A DNA stretch of 38,778 nucleotides from an uncultured Oscillospiraceae bacterium (GTDB taxonomy: Bacteria; Bacillota; Clostridia; Oscillospirales; Oscillospiraceae), in assembly GCA_910579595.1 (NCBI GenBank), contig CAJTVM010000013.1, forward strand, positions 1 to 38,778, given 5' to 3'. Shown here one piece after another: positions 28,961 through 37,410 of the stretch. Each line of letters opens with the position of its first letter. The first letter of the stretch is position 1. The notes under the pieces are model-generated. The model made no database searches. It was not told the origin of the DNA and worked only from the letters and a program-made list of their open reading frames with translations. A program made the translations under genes and the position numbers.

Positions 28961-30790
28961 ATGAAAAAAGTGGAGCGGCCTAAAAAGCCGTTGATATTTT
29001 ATTATATGGTGGTCCTGCTGGTCATGATCCTGTTGAATATCCTGCTGTTCCCCCGGCTGATGGGGCAGGAGATCACCCGGGTGGACTACGGTACCTTCCT
29101 CACCATGCTGGAGGGCAGGGATGTGGCCGTGGTGGAGGTGGAACAGGATGTCATCTACTTCACCGACACCTCGGAGGAGCCGGGCGTCTACGCCACCGTC
29201 CCCTTCAACGACCCGGATCTGGTGGATCGCCTGTGGGAGAGCGGCTGCAAGTTTGACCAGGTGATGCCCAAGGAAATGAACCCGTTTCTCAGCTTTTTCC
29301 TGACGTTTATCCTGCCTATTGTGGTCTTTGTGGCCATTGGCCAGCTGATGAGCCGGGCGCTGATGAAACGGATGGGCGGCGGCGCTATGGGCGGCGCCAT
29401 GCAGTTTGGCAAGAGCAATGCCAAGGTCTACATCGCCAGCGAAACCGGCATAAAGTTCACCGATGTGGCTGGGGAGGACGAGGCCAAGGAGAATTTGCAG
29501 GAGGTGGTGGACTTCCTCCACAACCCCCAGAAATACCAGGAGATCGGCGCGCGGATGCCCAAGGGCGTGCTGCTGGTGGGTCCTCCGGGCACCGGCAAAA
29601 CCCTGCTGGCCAAGGCCGTGGCCGGGGAGGCAGGGGTGCCCTTCTTTTCCATCTCCGGCTCGGAGTTTGTGGAGATGTTTGTGGGCATGGGCGCCAACAA
29701 GGTGCGCGACCTGTTCAAGCAGGCCAACGAAAAGGCCCCCTGCATCGTATTTATTGACGAGATTGACACCATCGGCAAGAAGCGGGACGCCTCCGGCATG
29801 GGCGGCGGCAACGACGAGCGGGAGCAGACCCTGAACCAGCTGCTTACCGAGATGGACGGCTTCGAGGGCAGCAAGGGCGTGGTCATTTTGGCGGCGACCA
29901 ACCGGCCGGAGACGTTGGATCCCGCCCTGCTGCGGCCGGGACGGTTTGACCGCCGGGTGCCAGTGGAGCTGCCTGATCTCCAGGGACGGGAGGCCATTTT
30001 GAAGGTCCATGCCGCCAAGGTGAAGCTGGCGGAGGACGTGGACTTCAACGCCATCGCCCGCGCCGCCTCCGGGGCCTCCGGCGCGGAGCTGGCCAACATG
30101 GTCAACGAAGCCGCCCTCCGGGCGGTGCGGCAGGGGCGGAGATTTGTCACGCAAGAGGACCTCCAGGAGAGTATTGAGGTGGTCATCGCCGGGTATCAGA
30201 AGAAGAACAAGATCCTCTCCGATAAGGAGCGGATGATCGTGTCCTACCATGAGATTGACCACGCGCTGGTGGCGGCGCTCCAGACCCACTCCGCCCCGGT
30301 GGCGAAAATCACCATCATCCCCCGCACCTCTGGGGCGCTGGGCTACACCATGCAGGTGGAGCAGGAGGAGCGCAACCTGATGAGCCGGGAGGAGCTGGAA
30401 AACCAGATTGCCACCCTCACCGGGGGCCGGGCCGCCGAGGAGCTGGTGTTCCATTCCATCACCACCGGTGCGTCCAACGACATTGAGAAGGCCACCAAGC
30501 TGGCCCGGGCCATGGTCACCCGTTACGGCATGACGGAGGACTTCGACATGGTGGCGCTGGAAACTGTTACCAACCAATATATGGGCGGGGACACCTCCCT
30601 GGCCTGCGCCCCGGAAACCTCCGCCAAGATCGACCAGATGGTGGTGGACACCGTAAAGGCCCAGCACCAGAAGGCTTTAAAGCTGCTGACGGACAACGAG
30701 GCCAAGCTGCATGAGTTAAGTAAGTTCTTGTGCGAAAAAGAGACCATCACCGGCGAGGAATTTATGCGCATCCTGGAGCAGGGGGATTAA
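28961..30790 (+). CDS. ftsH: ATP-dependent zinc metalloprotease FtsH
   Basis: 609 residues from the ATG at 28961, 8 nt after AAAGGA; the ATG at 28955 is too close to it. Two N-terminal membrane helices (~11-32 and ~110-132) enclose a short outer domain. The AAA+ domain has Walker A GPPGTGKTLLAKAVAGEAG (~207), the pore loop FVGMGA, Walker B CIVFIDEID and the second region of homology ATNRPETLDPALLRPGRFDR. The protease site is HEIDH (~430) with the third zinc ligand in SNDIEKATKLARAM. HExxH is kept, but the usual HEAGH is changed to HEIDH. It degrades membrane and regulatory proteins. Monocistronic here; it directly follows the dead ssnA-mocA chimera and no terminator separates them. Confidence 0.96.
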   Translation: MKKVERPKKPLIFYYMVVLLVMILLNILLFPRLMGQEITRVDYGTFLTMLEGRDVAVVEVEQDVIYFTDTSEEPGVYATVPFNDPDLVDRLWESGCKFDQVMPKEMNPFLSFFLTFILPIVVFVAIGQLMSRALMKRMGGGAMGGAMQFGKSNAKVYIASETGIKFTDVAGEDEAKENLQEVVDFLHNPQKYQEIGARMPKGVLLVGPPGTGKTLLAKAVAGEAGVPFFSISGSEFVEMFVGMGANKVRDLFKQANEKAPCIVFIDEIDTIGKKRDASGMGGGNDEREQTLNQLLTEMDGFEGSKGVVILAATNRPETLDPALLRPGRFDRRVPVELPDLQGREAILKVHAAKVKLAEDVDFNAIARAASGASGAELANMVNEAALRAVRQGRRFVTQEDLQESIEVVIAGYQKKNKILSDKERMIVSYHEIDHALVAALQTHSAPVAKITIIPRTSGALGYTMQVEQEERNLMSREELENQIATLTGGRAAEELVFHSITTGASNDIEKATKLARAMVTRYGMTEDFDMVALETVTNQYMGGDTSLACAPETSAKIDQMVVDTVKAQHQKALKLLTDNEAKLHELSKFLCEKETITGEEFMRILEQGD

Positions 30791-30804
30791 GAACCTGCGC
30801 GGCA

Positions 30805-31275
30805 TTATGCCTGCCACCCCTTGCACACGTCCACCCAGGACTTGCGGCCGGAATACTGCTCCAGTTCGGGGACGGTCAGTTCGATGGCGCTGTTGCCGCT
30901 GCCGCAGGCGGGGAACACCGTCTCGAACCGCTTGAGGGATTCGTCCAGGTAAACCGTTACGCCCTCATGGATCCCGAAGGGGCACACGCCGCCCACCGCG
31001 TGGCCGATGAGGGCTTCCACCTCGTCCGGGGTGAGCATTTTCGCTTTGATGCCGAACTGGGCCTTGTATTTGGGGTTGTCAATCTTGGCATCCCCGGCTG
31101 CGACGATCAGGATGGGGCCGTCCGCCATGAAGGAGAGTGTCTTCGCGATCCGGCAGGGCTGGCAGCCCAGTGCCTGGGCCGCCAGCTCCACGGTGGCGCT
31201 GGACACCTCCAGCTCCCGCACCCGGTCTGCCATGCCGTATTGTTTGAAATATTCCTTTACCTTTTCGATTGCCAC
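30805..31275 (-). CDS. YbaK/EbsC family aminoacyl-tRNA deacylase
   Basis: 156 residues covering the YbaK/ProX editing fold: CRIAKTLSFMADGPILIVAAGDAKID, the conserved lysine KYKAQFGIKA, TPDEVEALIGHAVGGVCPFGI and VYLDESLKRFETVFPACGSGNSAIELT. Such proteins remove wrongly attached amino acids (for example Cys or Ala on tRNA-Pro). Starts with GTG directly after AAGGAGG. Convergent with ftsH, with only 14 bp between. A long leader hairpin lies upstream at 31320-31357. Confidence 0.92.
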   Translation of the reverse strand: MAIEKVKEYFKQYGMADRVRELEVSSATVELAAQALGCQPCRIAKTLSFMADGPILIVAAGDAKIDNPKYKAQFGIKAKMLTPDEVEALIGHAVGGVCPFGIHEGVTVYLDESLKRFETVFPACGSGNSAIELTVPELEQYSGRKSWVDVCKGWQA

Positions 31276-31319
31276 AATGTCCTCCTTATGTGTGCCGCCG
31301 AAGCGGCCTGTGTGTGAAG

Positions 31320-31366
31320 AAACGTGTCCGGCATCCTAAACGGGGCCGGACACGTTTGTCATTATA
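31320..31366 (-). other. Leader hairpin and -10 box upstream of the YbaK gene
   Basis: AAACGTGTCCGGC (31320-31332) pairs perfectly with GCCGGACACGTTT (31345-31357) around a 12-nt loop, but no U-tract follows on either strand. On the minus strand a TATAAT stands at 31361-31366, just outside the hairpin, without a clear -35. The RNA would begin at or within the hairpin, which could protect the 5' end. Confidence 0.35.
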
Positions 31367-31430
31367 GCGCACGTTTTGGGAAAATGGAAGCGGGAGTTTA
31401 AAGGCGGCATAGGTTTCAGCGGTTTATCCC

Positions 31431-31478
31431 TTGAGATTAGTACGGAATCATACTATAATGCAAAGGTATGATTCCGTA
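31431..31478 (+). promoter_or_regulatory. marR-MATE promoter with perfect palindromic operator
   Basis: TTGAGA (31431-31436), 17-bp spacer, TATAAT (31454-31459). A perfect 13-bp inverted repeat brackets the -10: TACGGAATCATAC (31441-31453) and GTATGATTCCGTA (31466-31478). Binding of a dimer here would block RNA polymerase. The MarR protein encoded 17 bp downstream is the obvious ligand, giving autorepression of the regulator and the exporter. Confidence 0.8.
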
Positions 31479-31495
31479 CCAAAGGGGGCGTCCCG

Positions 31496-31948
31496 ATGGA
31501 GCGCAGCTCAAAAAGCCTGAGACGGTATAATTATCTGTTCAGTGAAACCAATGCCGCCTATCATGAGATGTCGGCGCGTCTGGGTCTGTCGGACAGCGCG
31601 GCGCAGATTCTCTATACCATCTGCGACTGCGGCAGCGGGTACCGCTGCCCCCTGCACAGAATCTGTATGGAAACCGGCGTCAGCAAGCAGACCATCAATT
31701 CCGCCCTGCGCAAGCTGGAGGGAGAGGGATACGTCTACCTGGAGCAAGCCGGGGGAAAGCGCAAGGACGTGTGCCTGACAGCGGAGGGGATTGCCCTGGC
31801 TGAGCGCACTGTCTCCAAAATCATCGCGGCGGAAAACGCGGTGTTTGCCTCCTGGCCACCGGAGGATGTGGAGCGCTATCTGGCATTGACCGAAGAATAC
31901 CTGACGGCCTTCCGCAAAGAGGCCAAAAAGCAATTGAATGAGGAGTAA
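31496..31948 (+). CDS. MarR-family transcriptional regulator
   Basis: 150 residues with the MarR winged helix at ~35-110: SDSAAQILYTI, the recognition helix region GVSKQTINSALRKLEGEGYV, and wing KRKDVCLTAEG. Four cysteines (C-x-C-x5-C-x5-C) lie in the segment CDCGSGYRCPLHRIC just before the recognition helix, so redox or metal sensing is possible. It stands 11 bp before the MATE exporter gene and behind a palindromic operator, so it most likely represses both genes until an effector (drug, oxidant or metal) binds. Start supported by GGGGG, 8 nt upstream. Confidence 0.92.
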   Translation: MERSSKSLRRYNYLFSETNAAYHEMSARLGLSDSAAQILYTICDCGSGYRCPLHRICMETGVSKQTINSALRKLEGEGYVYLEQAGGKRKDVCLTAEGIALAERTVSKIIAAENAVFASWPPEDVERYLALTEEYLTAFRKEAKKQLNEE

Positions 31949-31959
31949 AAGCAAGCATT

Positions 31960-33288
31960 ATGATACAGTTATCCGACCACTTTGACTACAAGCGCCTGCT
32001 GCGCTTTACCTTTCCGTCCATTGTCATGCTGGTGTTCACCTCCATTTACGGGGTGGTGGACGGGTTCTTTGTGTCCAACTTCGCCGGGAAAACCCCCTTC
32101 GCGGCGGTCAACTTCATCATGCCGGTGCTGATCATCCTGGGGTGTGCCGGGTTTATGTTCGGCACCGGCGGCAGCGCTCTGATTGCCAAGACGATGGGGG
32201 AGGGGGATCGAAACAGGGCCAACGAGATTTTTTCCCTGCTGGTCTACACGTCCGCCGGGTGCGGCGTGGTGCTGGCGGCGCTGGGTATTGTCCTGCTGCC
32301 GGCCATTGCCGCCCTGCTGGGCGCGGAGGGCCAGCTGCTGGAGGACAGCGTCCTCTACGGACGCATCATCCTGTGCGCAATGCCCCTCTACATCCTGCAA
32401 ATGGCGTTCCAATGCCTGTTTGCCACGGCGGAAAAGCCTCAGCTGGGGCTGGCCGTCACTGTGGCGGCAGGGGTGGCCAATATGGCGCTGGACGCGCTGT
32501 TCGTTGGGGTGTTCCGCTGGGGGCTGGTGGGTGCGGCGGGGGCCACTGCCGTCAGCCAGCTGGTGGGCGGTGTGGCCCCGCTGGTCTACTTCGGGCGGGA
32601 AAACCCCAGCCCCTTCCGGCTGGCGCGGTGCCGTTTCAACGGACGGGCGCTGGTGCAGACCTGCAGCAATGGCGCATCCGAGCTGATGAGCAATATCTCT
32701 ATGTCCATTGTCAGCATGCTCTACAACGGACAGCTCATGGCCAAGGCCGGGGAGGACGGCGTGGCCGCCTACGGGGTGCTGATGTACGTCAGCATGATTT
32801 TCCAGGCCATCTTTATCGGCTACGCGGTGGGCGCGGCCCCGGTGGTGGGCTACCACCACGGCGCGGGGAACCGGGACGAGCTGAAAAGCCTGCTGCGGCA
32901 GAGCGCAATCCTGATGGGGGGCTTTGCCGCGGCCATGTGCCTGTTTGGCGAGCTGCTGGGCCGGCCGTTGTCTACCCTTTTCGTGGGGTATGACGCGGAT
33001 CTGCTGGACATGACGGCCCACGCCTTCTCCATCTTCTCCCTGTCATGCCTGTGTTCCGGCTTCGCCATTTTCGGCTCGTTCTCCTTCACCGCCCTCAACG
33101 ATGGGCTGACATCTGCCCTGATCTCCTTCCTGCGTACGCTGGTGTTCCAGTGCGCGGCGGTGATTGTATTCCCCATCCTCTGGGGGCTGGACGGCATCTG
33201 GTGGTCTATCGTGGTGGCGGAGGTGATGGCAGTGGCGGTGACGCTGCTGTTCCTGATAGGAAAACGGCGCAAATACGGCTATCTCTAA
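31960..33288 (+). CDS. MATE family multidrug/metabolite efflux transporter
   Basis: 442 residues with 12 predicted helices in two MatE halves. The first begins FTFPSIVMLVFTSIYGVVDGFFVSNFAG-like, a signature of MATE exporters, and the second near SNGASELMSNISMSIVSMLY. It exports cationic drugs or metabolites in exchange for Na+ or H+. It is co-transcribed with the upstream MarR regulator, which probably sets its level, and is followed by a terminator. The substrate is unknown. Confidence 0.92.
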   Translation: MIQLSDHFDYKRLLRFTFPSIVMLVFTSIYGVVDGFFVSNFAGKTPFAAVNFIMPVLIILGCAGFMFGTGGSALIAKTMGEGDRNRANEIFSLLVYTSAGCGVVLAALGIVLLPAIAALLGAEGQLLEDSVLYGRIILCAMPLYILQMAFQCLFATAEKPQLGLAVTVAAGVANMALDALFVGVFRWGLVGAAGATAVSQLVGGVAPLVYFGRENPSPFRLARCRFNGRALVQTCSNGASELMSNISMSIVSMLYNGQLMAKAGEDGVAAYGVLMYVSMIFQAIFIGYAVGAAPVVGYHHGAGNRDELKSLLRQSAILMGGFAAAMCLFGELLGRPLSTLFVGYDADLLDMTAHAFSIFSLSCLCSGFAIFGSFSFTALNDGLTSALISFLRTLVFQCAAVIVFPILWGLDGIWWSIVVAEVMAVAVTLLFLIGKRRKYGYL

Positions 33289-33303
33289 ACAAAAACACAT
33301 GAG

Positions 33304-33342
33304 AAGGCCCCGGATTCAGAATCGAATCCGGGACCTTTTATT
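33304..33342. terminator. Terminator between the MATE gene and the hydrogenase operon
   Basis: AAGGCCCCGGATTC (33304-33317) pairs with GAATCCGGGACCTTTT (33324-33339) with one mismatch, loop 6 nt, and T-rich ends on the plus strand. The convergent hydrogenase operon ends ~105 bp away and may use the same hairpin; the stretch between (33343-33446) shows no gene. Confidence 0.75.
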
Positions 33343-33446
33343 ATGCCTCAGTCAACCGAGCTGTAAGTCGCCGGGGCAAAATCTGAAAGCTATAGGTAAA
33401 GCCCGCCAGCGAACTTAAAGCTCGTTTTGGTTCCTTTTTCTGGGAC

Positions 33447-35201
33447 TCAGGTGCGGTAGCGTGTCTGGGGGACGTAGGTGCAGTGGAGCAGCTCGTGGGC
33501 CTTGTGGCCGCCGGGCTCGCCCAGATAGTTCTCGTAGACCTCCTTGACCACGGGGCTCTCGTGGCTGCGGCGTTTAGGCATCCCCTCGTCCTGGCGGTAG
33601 AGTGCTTGGGCCCGCAAAGAGCGCATATCAGTGAAGGAGCGCACCGTGGCCGGGTGCAGGGGCTGGCCACCGCCGTTAACACAGCCGCCGGGGCAGGCCA
33701 TGAATTCGATGAAGTCGTAGTGCAGCTCGCCGGATTTGAGGCCGTCCAGCACGATCTTGGCGTTGGAAAGCCCGGAGGCCACGCACACCTTCACCGTGCG
33801 GCCGGGCAGCTCATAGCTGGCCTCCTTGATGTCCTTGATGCCGCGCACCTCATGGAACTCCAGAGGGGCGTTATCGTCGCCCATCAGCTTAGCCGCCACG
33901 GTGCGCAGGGCCGCCTCCATCACGCCGCCGGTGGCGCCGAAGATGACGGACGCGCCGGTGGAGACGCCCAGCATGGGGTCGAACTCATCATCGGGCAGGT
34001 GGTCGAACATCATACCGGCCTGGGTGATCATCCGGGCCAGTTCCCGAGTGGTCAGCGATGCGTCCACCGGCATACAGCCGTTGGCCATGCGCTGTTCCTC
34101 CCGCTTGACCTCGTACTTCTTGGCGGTGCAGGGCATGATGGACACCACGTAGATGTCCTTGGGGTCGATGCCTGCTTTTTCCGCGTAGTAGCTCTTGACC
34201 AGTGCCCCGAACATCTGTTGGGGGGACTTGCAGGAGGACAGGGAGGGGATGAACTCGGGGTAATGCTGCTCACAGAATCGGATCCAGCCGGGGGAACAGG
34301 AGGTGATCATGGGCAGTTTGCCGCCGTTCTGGAGCCGATCCAGGAACTCGGTGCCCTCCTCCATGATGGTAAAGTCGGCGGCGGTGTCCACGTCGAACAC
34401 CTTGTCGAAGCCCAGTCGGCGCAGGGCGGACACCATTTTGCCCTCCACATTGGTGCCGATGGGCATATCGAAGCACTCGCCCAGGGTGACGCGGACGGAG
34501 GGGGCAGGGCCTACCACCACATGCTTGCTGGGGTCGTGGAGGGCGGCCATCACCTCGGGGATGGAGTCCTGCTCGCTGAGGGCGCCGGTGGGGCAGGCCA
34601 CCAGGCACTGGCCGCAGGACACACAGTCGGACTCGGCCAGGTCCCGGTCGAAGGCGCAGCCGATATGGGTCATGAAGCCCCGGTCGTTGGGGCCGATGAC
34701 GCCCACAGACTGATACGTGCGGCAGGCGGCGGTGCACCGGCGGCACAGGATGCACTTGGAGTTGTCCCGCACCAGGTGGAGGGCGGAGGACTCGATCTGG
34801 GGCACCATCAGGTCGTTGGCGTAGCGCACCGCATCAATTTGCAGGTCTGCCGCCAGATCCCGCAGCTCACAGTGGGCGTTGCGGGCGCAGGTCAGGCAGT
34901 CCATGCGGTGGTTGGACAGGATCAGCTCCAGGGAGAGCTGGCGGGAATGGCGCACCTTGGGGGTATTGGTGTAGACCTCCATGCCCTCGCTGACGGGGTA
35001 GACGCAGGACGCCATCAGGGAACGGGCGCCCTTGACCTCCACCACGCAGATGCGGCAGGAGCCGATCTCATTTACGTCCTTGAGGAAGCACAGGGAGGGG
35101 ATCTTGAAGCCCGCGCTGCGGGCGGCCTCCAGTACCGTGGTCCCCTCGGGAACGGTGACGGGGATGTCGTTGATGTTCAGATTTACCATTTTCGGTTCCA
35201 T
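33447..35201 (-). CDS. hydA: [FeFe]-hydrogenase catalytic subunit (HydA/HndD type)
   Basis: 584 residues. Order of cofactors from N-terminus: 2Fe-2S (Cys38, 49, 52, 66); His-ligated 4Fe-4S (His98, Cys102, 105, 111); two 4Fe-4S (Cys150-160 and Cys193-203); then the H-cluster domain with L1 ITSCSPGW (Cys302), L2 IMPCTAKKYE (Cys358) and L3 MACPGGCVNGG (Cys503, 507). It ends in the small-subunit-like tail typical of group A enzymes. It reduces protons to H2 or oxidises H2. With the NuoF- and NuoE-like subunits it should form a soluble NAD(P)-linked, electron-bifurcating type complex using ferredoxin reduced by NifJ. Last gene of the operon; GGAGG precedes the ATG. Maturases HydEFG are not in the window. 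Confidence 0.97.
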   Translation of the reverse strand: MEPKMVNLNINDIPVTVPEGTTVLEAARSAGFKIPSLCFLKDVNEIGSCRICVVEVKGARSLMASCVYPVSEGMEVYTNTPKVRHSRQLSLELILSNHRMDCLTCARNAHCELRDLAADLQIDAVRYANDLMVPQIESSALHLVRDNSKCILCRRCTAACRTYQSVGVIGPNDRGFMTHIGCAFDRDLAESDCVSCGQCLVACPTGALSEQDSIPEVMAALHDPSKHVVVGPAPSVRVTLGECFDMPIGTNVEGKMVSALRRLGFDKVFDVDTAADFTIMEEGTEFLDRLQNGGKLPMITSCSPGWIRFCEQHYPEFIPSLSSCKSPQQMFGALVKSYYAEKAGIDPKDIYVVSIMPCTAKKYEVKREEQRMANGCMPVDASLTTRELARMITQAGMMFDHLPDDEFDPMLGVSTGASVIFGATGGVMEAALRTVAAKLMGDDNAPLEFHEVRGIKDIKEASYELPGRTVKVCVASGLSNAKIVLDGLKSGELHYDFIEFMACPGGCVNGGGQPLHPATVRSFTDMRSLRAQALYRQDEGMPKRRSHESPVVKEVYENYLGEPGGHKAHELLHCTYVPQTRYRT

Positions 35202-35219
35202 GGTGATTTCCTCCCTCCC

Positions 35220-37022
35220 TTACGATTTGGAGATGGCGTCGAAGCGGCAGTTGTTCAGGCACAGGCCGCAGTGGATGCACTTGTTCTGGTCGATGACGTG
35301 GGGCGCCTTGACGGTGCCGGTGATGGCGTTCACCGGGCAGTTCCGGGCGCACAGGGTACAGCCCTTGCACTTGCCCGCGTCGATGATGTACCGGGTGAGG
35401 TTGCGGCATACCCCGGCGGGGCACCGCTTCTCCACCACATGGGCCACGTACTCGTCCCGGAAATACTTCAGGGTGGACAGCACCGGGTTGGGGGCGGACT
35501 GGCCCAGAGCGCACAGGGCGGAGGACTTCAAGTGGTAGCACAGTTCCTCAATGGTATCCAGATCCTCCAGGGTGCCCTTGCCGTCGGTGATTTTGCACAG
35601 CAGGTCGTACAGGCGCTTGGTGCCGATCCGGCAGGGGACGCACTTGCCGCAGGACTCGTCCACGCAGAACTCCAGGAAGAACTTGGCGATGTCCACCATG
35701 CAGTTGTCCTCGTCCATGACGATCAGGCCGCCGGAGCCCATCATGGAGCCGATGGCGGTGAGGGAGTCATAGTCGATGGGGGTGTCAATCAGCTCGGCGG
35801 GGATGCAGCCGCCGGAAGGGCCGCCGGTCTGGGCTGCCTTGAACTTCTTGCCGTTGGGGATGCCGCCGCCGATGTCCTCGATGATGGTGCGCAGGGGGGT
35901 GCCCATGGGGACCTCCACCAGGCCGGTGTTGTTGATCTTGCCGCCCAGGGCGAACACCTTGGTGCCCTTGGATTTCTCGGTGCCGATGGCGGCAAACTTC
36001 TCCCAGCCGTTGTTGAGAATCCAGGTGATGTTGGCGTAGGTTTCCACATTGTTCAGCAGGGTGGGCTTGCCGAACAGGCCCTTGACGGCGGGGAAGGGGG
36101 GACGGGGACGGGGCTCGCCCCGGTGGCCCTCGATAGAGGTGATGAGGGCGGTTTCCTCGCCGCACACAAACGCGCCGGCGCCCAGGCGCAGCTCCAGCTG
36201 GAAGGAGAAGCCGGAGTCCAGGATGTTCTCGCCCAGCAGGCCGTAGTCCTCCGCCTGCCGGATGGCCAGCTCCAGGCGCTTGACGGCGATGGGGTACTCC
36301 GCCCGGATATAGATATAGCCCTGGTTGGAGCCCACGGTGTAGCCCGCGATGGTCATGGCCTCAATGACGGAGAAAGGGTCGCCCTCCAGCACGGAGCGGT
36401 CCATGAACGCGCCGGGGTCGCCCTCGTCAGCGTTGCAGCATACATATTTCACGCCGTCGTCGCTCTTGGCGTCGTAGGTGAACTGCCACTTGGTGCCGGT
36501 GGAGAAGCCCGCGCCGCCCCGGCCCCGGAGGCCGGAATTCTTCAGCGCGTCGATGATCTCCTGAGGCGGGGTCTTTTCGGTGAGGATGCGCTCCAGGGCG
36601 GTGTAGCCGTCCATGCCGATGTACTCGTCAATGGACTCGGGGTTGATCACGCCGCAGTTGCGCAGGGCAATGCGCAGCTGATGCTTGTAGAACTGGGTTT
36701 CGGACAGGGACGTGACTGCCTCGCCCTCCTCGCCTTCCATATGGAGCAGGCGCTTGACGATGCGGCCCTTGACAATGTGCTCGGTCACGATTTCCTTCAC
36801 ATCGTCCACGGTGACCCGGGTATAGCAGGCCCCCTCGGGGAACACCATGACGATGGGGCCCATGGCGCACAGGCCGAAGCAACCGGTTTTGACCACCCGA
36901 ACCTCCTGATCCATGCCCTCCAGCTTCAGCTCGTCCTCAAAGGCGGAGATGAGCTTGGGGCTGTCGGAGGAGGTGCAGCCGGTGCCGGTGCACACCATGA
37001 TGTGGCTTCGGATATGGCTCAT
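35220..37022 (-). CDS. hydB: Hydrogenase NuoF-like diaphorase subunit (HydB/HndC type)
   Basis: 600 residues. It has a thioredoxin-like 2Fe-2S domain first (Cys11, 16, 48, 52), then the FMN and NADH-binding NuoF domain (GLRGRGGAGFSTGTKW; YVCCNADEGDPGAFMDR), a SLBB domain, the NuoF 4Fe-4S motif ESCGKCVPCRIGTK, and a C-terminal pair of ferredoxin motifs (CKGCTLCARNCP; CIHCGLCLNNC). This composition is that of HydB of trimeric bifurcating hydrogenases and of HndC. It exchanges electrons between NAD(P)H, ferredoxin and HydA; in this family bifurcation is assigned to this flavin subunit. Fourth gene of the operon, 18 bp before hydA. Confidence 0.96.
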   Translation of the reverse strand: MSHIRSHIMVCTGTGCTSSDSPKLISAFEDELKLEGMDQEVRVVKTGCFGLCAMGPIVMVFPEGACYTRVTVDDVKEIVTEHIVKGRIVKRLLHMEGEEGEAVTSLSETQFYKHQLRIALRNCGVINPESIDEYIGMDGYTALERILTEKTPPQEIIDALKNSGLRGRGGAGFSTGTKWQFTYDAKSDDGVKYVCCNADEGDPGAFMDRSVLEGDPFSVIEAMTIAGYTVGSNQGYIYIRAEYPIAVKRLELAIRQAEDYGLLGENILDSGFSFQLELRLGAGAFVCGEETALITSIEGHRGEPRPRPPFPAVKGLFGKPTLLNNVETYANITWILNNGWEKFAAIGTEKSKGTKVFALGGKINNTGLVEVPMGTPLRTIIEDIGGGIPNGKKFKAAQTGGPSGGCIPAELIDTPIDYDSLTAIGSMMGSGGLIVMDEDNCMVDIAKFFLEFCVDESCGKCVPCRIGTKRLYDLLCKITDGKGTLEDLDTIEELCYHLKSSALCALGQSAPNPVLSTLKYFRDEYVAHVVEKRCPAGVCRNLTRYIIDAGKCKGCTLCARNCPVNAITGTVKAPHVIDQNKCIHCGLCLNNCRFDAISKS

Positions 37023-37041
37023 ATCAGTTTCCTCCCTCCAA

Positions 37042-37410
37042 TTATTCGGCGGCGCCGATGGTGTAGTCCTGCACCACGTTATGGTTCACCAGGTGCTGCT
37101 CCACGATGGCGGGCACCATTTCCGGACGCAGGCGCACATAGGTGACCTTCTCCTGGCCGGGGACGAACACCTCGGCCACCGGTTCCAGGCGGCACACGCC
37201 GATGCAGCCAGTCTGGGACACGGTGATGTTGGTCAGGCCCCGGCGGTTGATCTCGTCCAAAAAGGCGGTCATCACCGGGCGGGCCCCGGCGGCGATGCCG
37301 CAGGTAGCCATACCCACCACAACGCGGATATTGCTCTCGTCGTTGTCCCGCAGGTCCATCTGCTGCTTCATTTTCGCGCGGATGGCCTTCAGTTCTTCTA
37401 AGCTTTTCAT
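37042..37410 (-). CDS. Thioredoxin-like [2Fe-2S] protein (HndB-like)
   Basis: 122 residues. After a charged helix (SLEELKAIRAKMKQQ) comes a thioredoxin-fold ferredoxin domain with GMATCGIAAGAR and SQTGCIGVCRLEP, ending near the NNV-rich tail. It resembles HndB of the NADP-reducing hydrogenase of Desulfovibrio and small subunits in Clostridia hydrogenase operons. Only three cysteines of the usual four are in the two motifs (one in the first, two in the second), which is the state usual for this subfamily. Its 5' end overlaps the ATPase gene by 4 bp. Probably an electron-carrying accessory subunit; the exact role is unsettled. Confidence 0.85.
   Translation of the reverse strand: MKSLEELKAIRAKMKQQMDLRDNDESNIRVVVGMATCGIAAGARPVMTAFLDEINRRGLTNITVSQTGCIGVCRLEPVAEVFVPGQEKVTYVRLRPEMVPAIVEQHLVNHNVVQDYTIGAAE

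Noticed and set aside
33483..37145. A ~1220-codon plus-strand frame opposite the hydrogenase genes
   Set aside because: Antisense shadow with the same Gly/His/Ala/Val-rich composition; all protein families lie on the minus strand.
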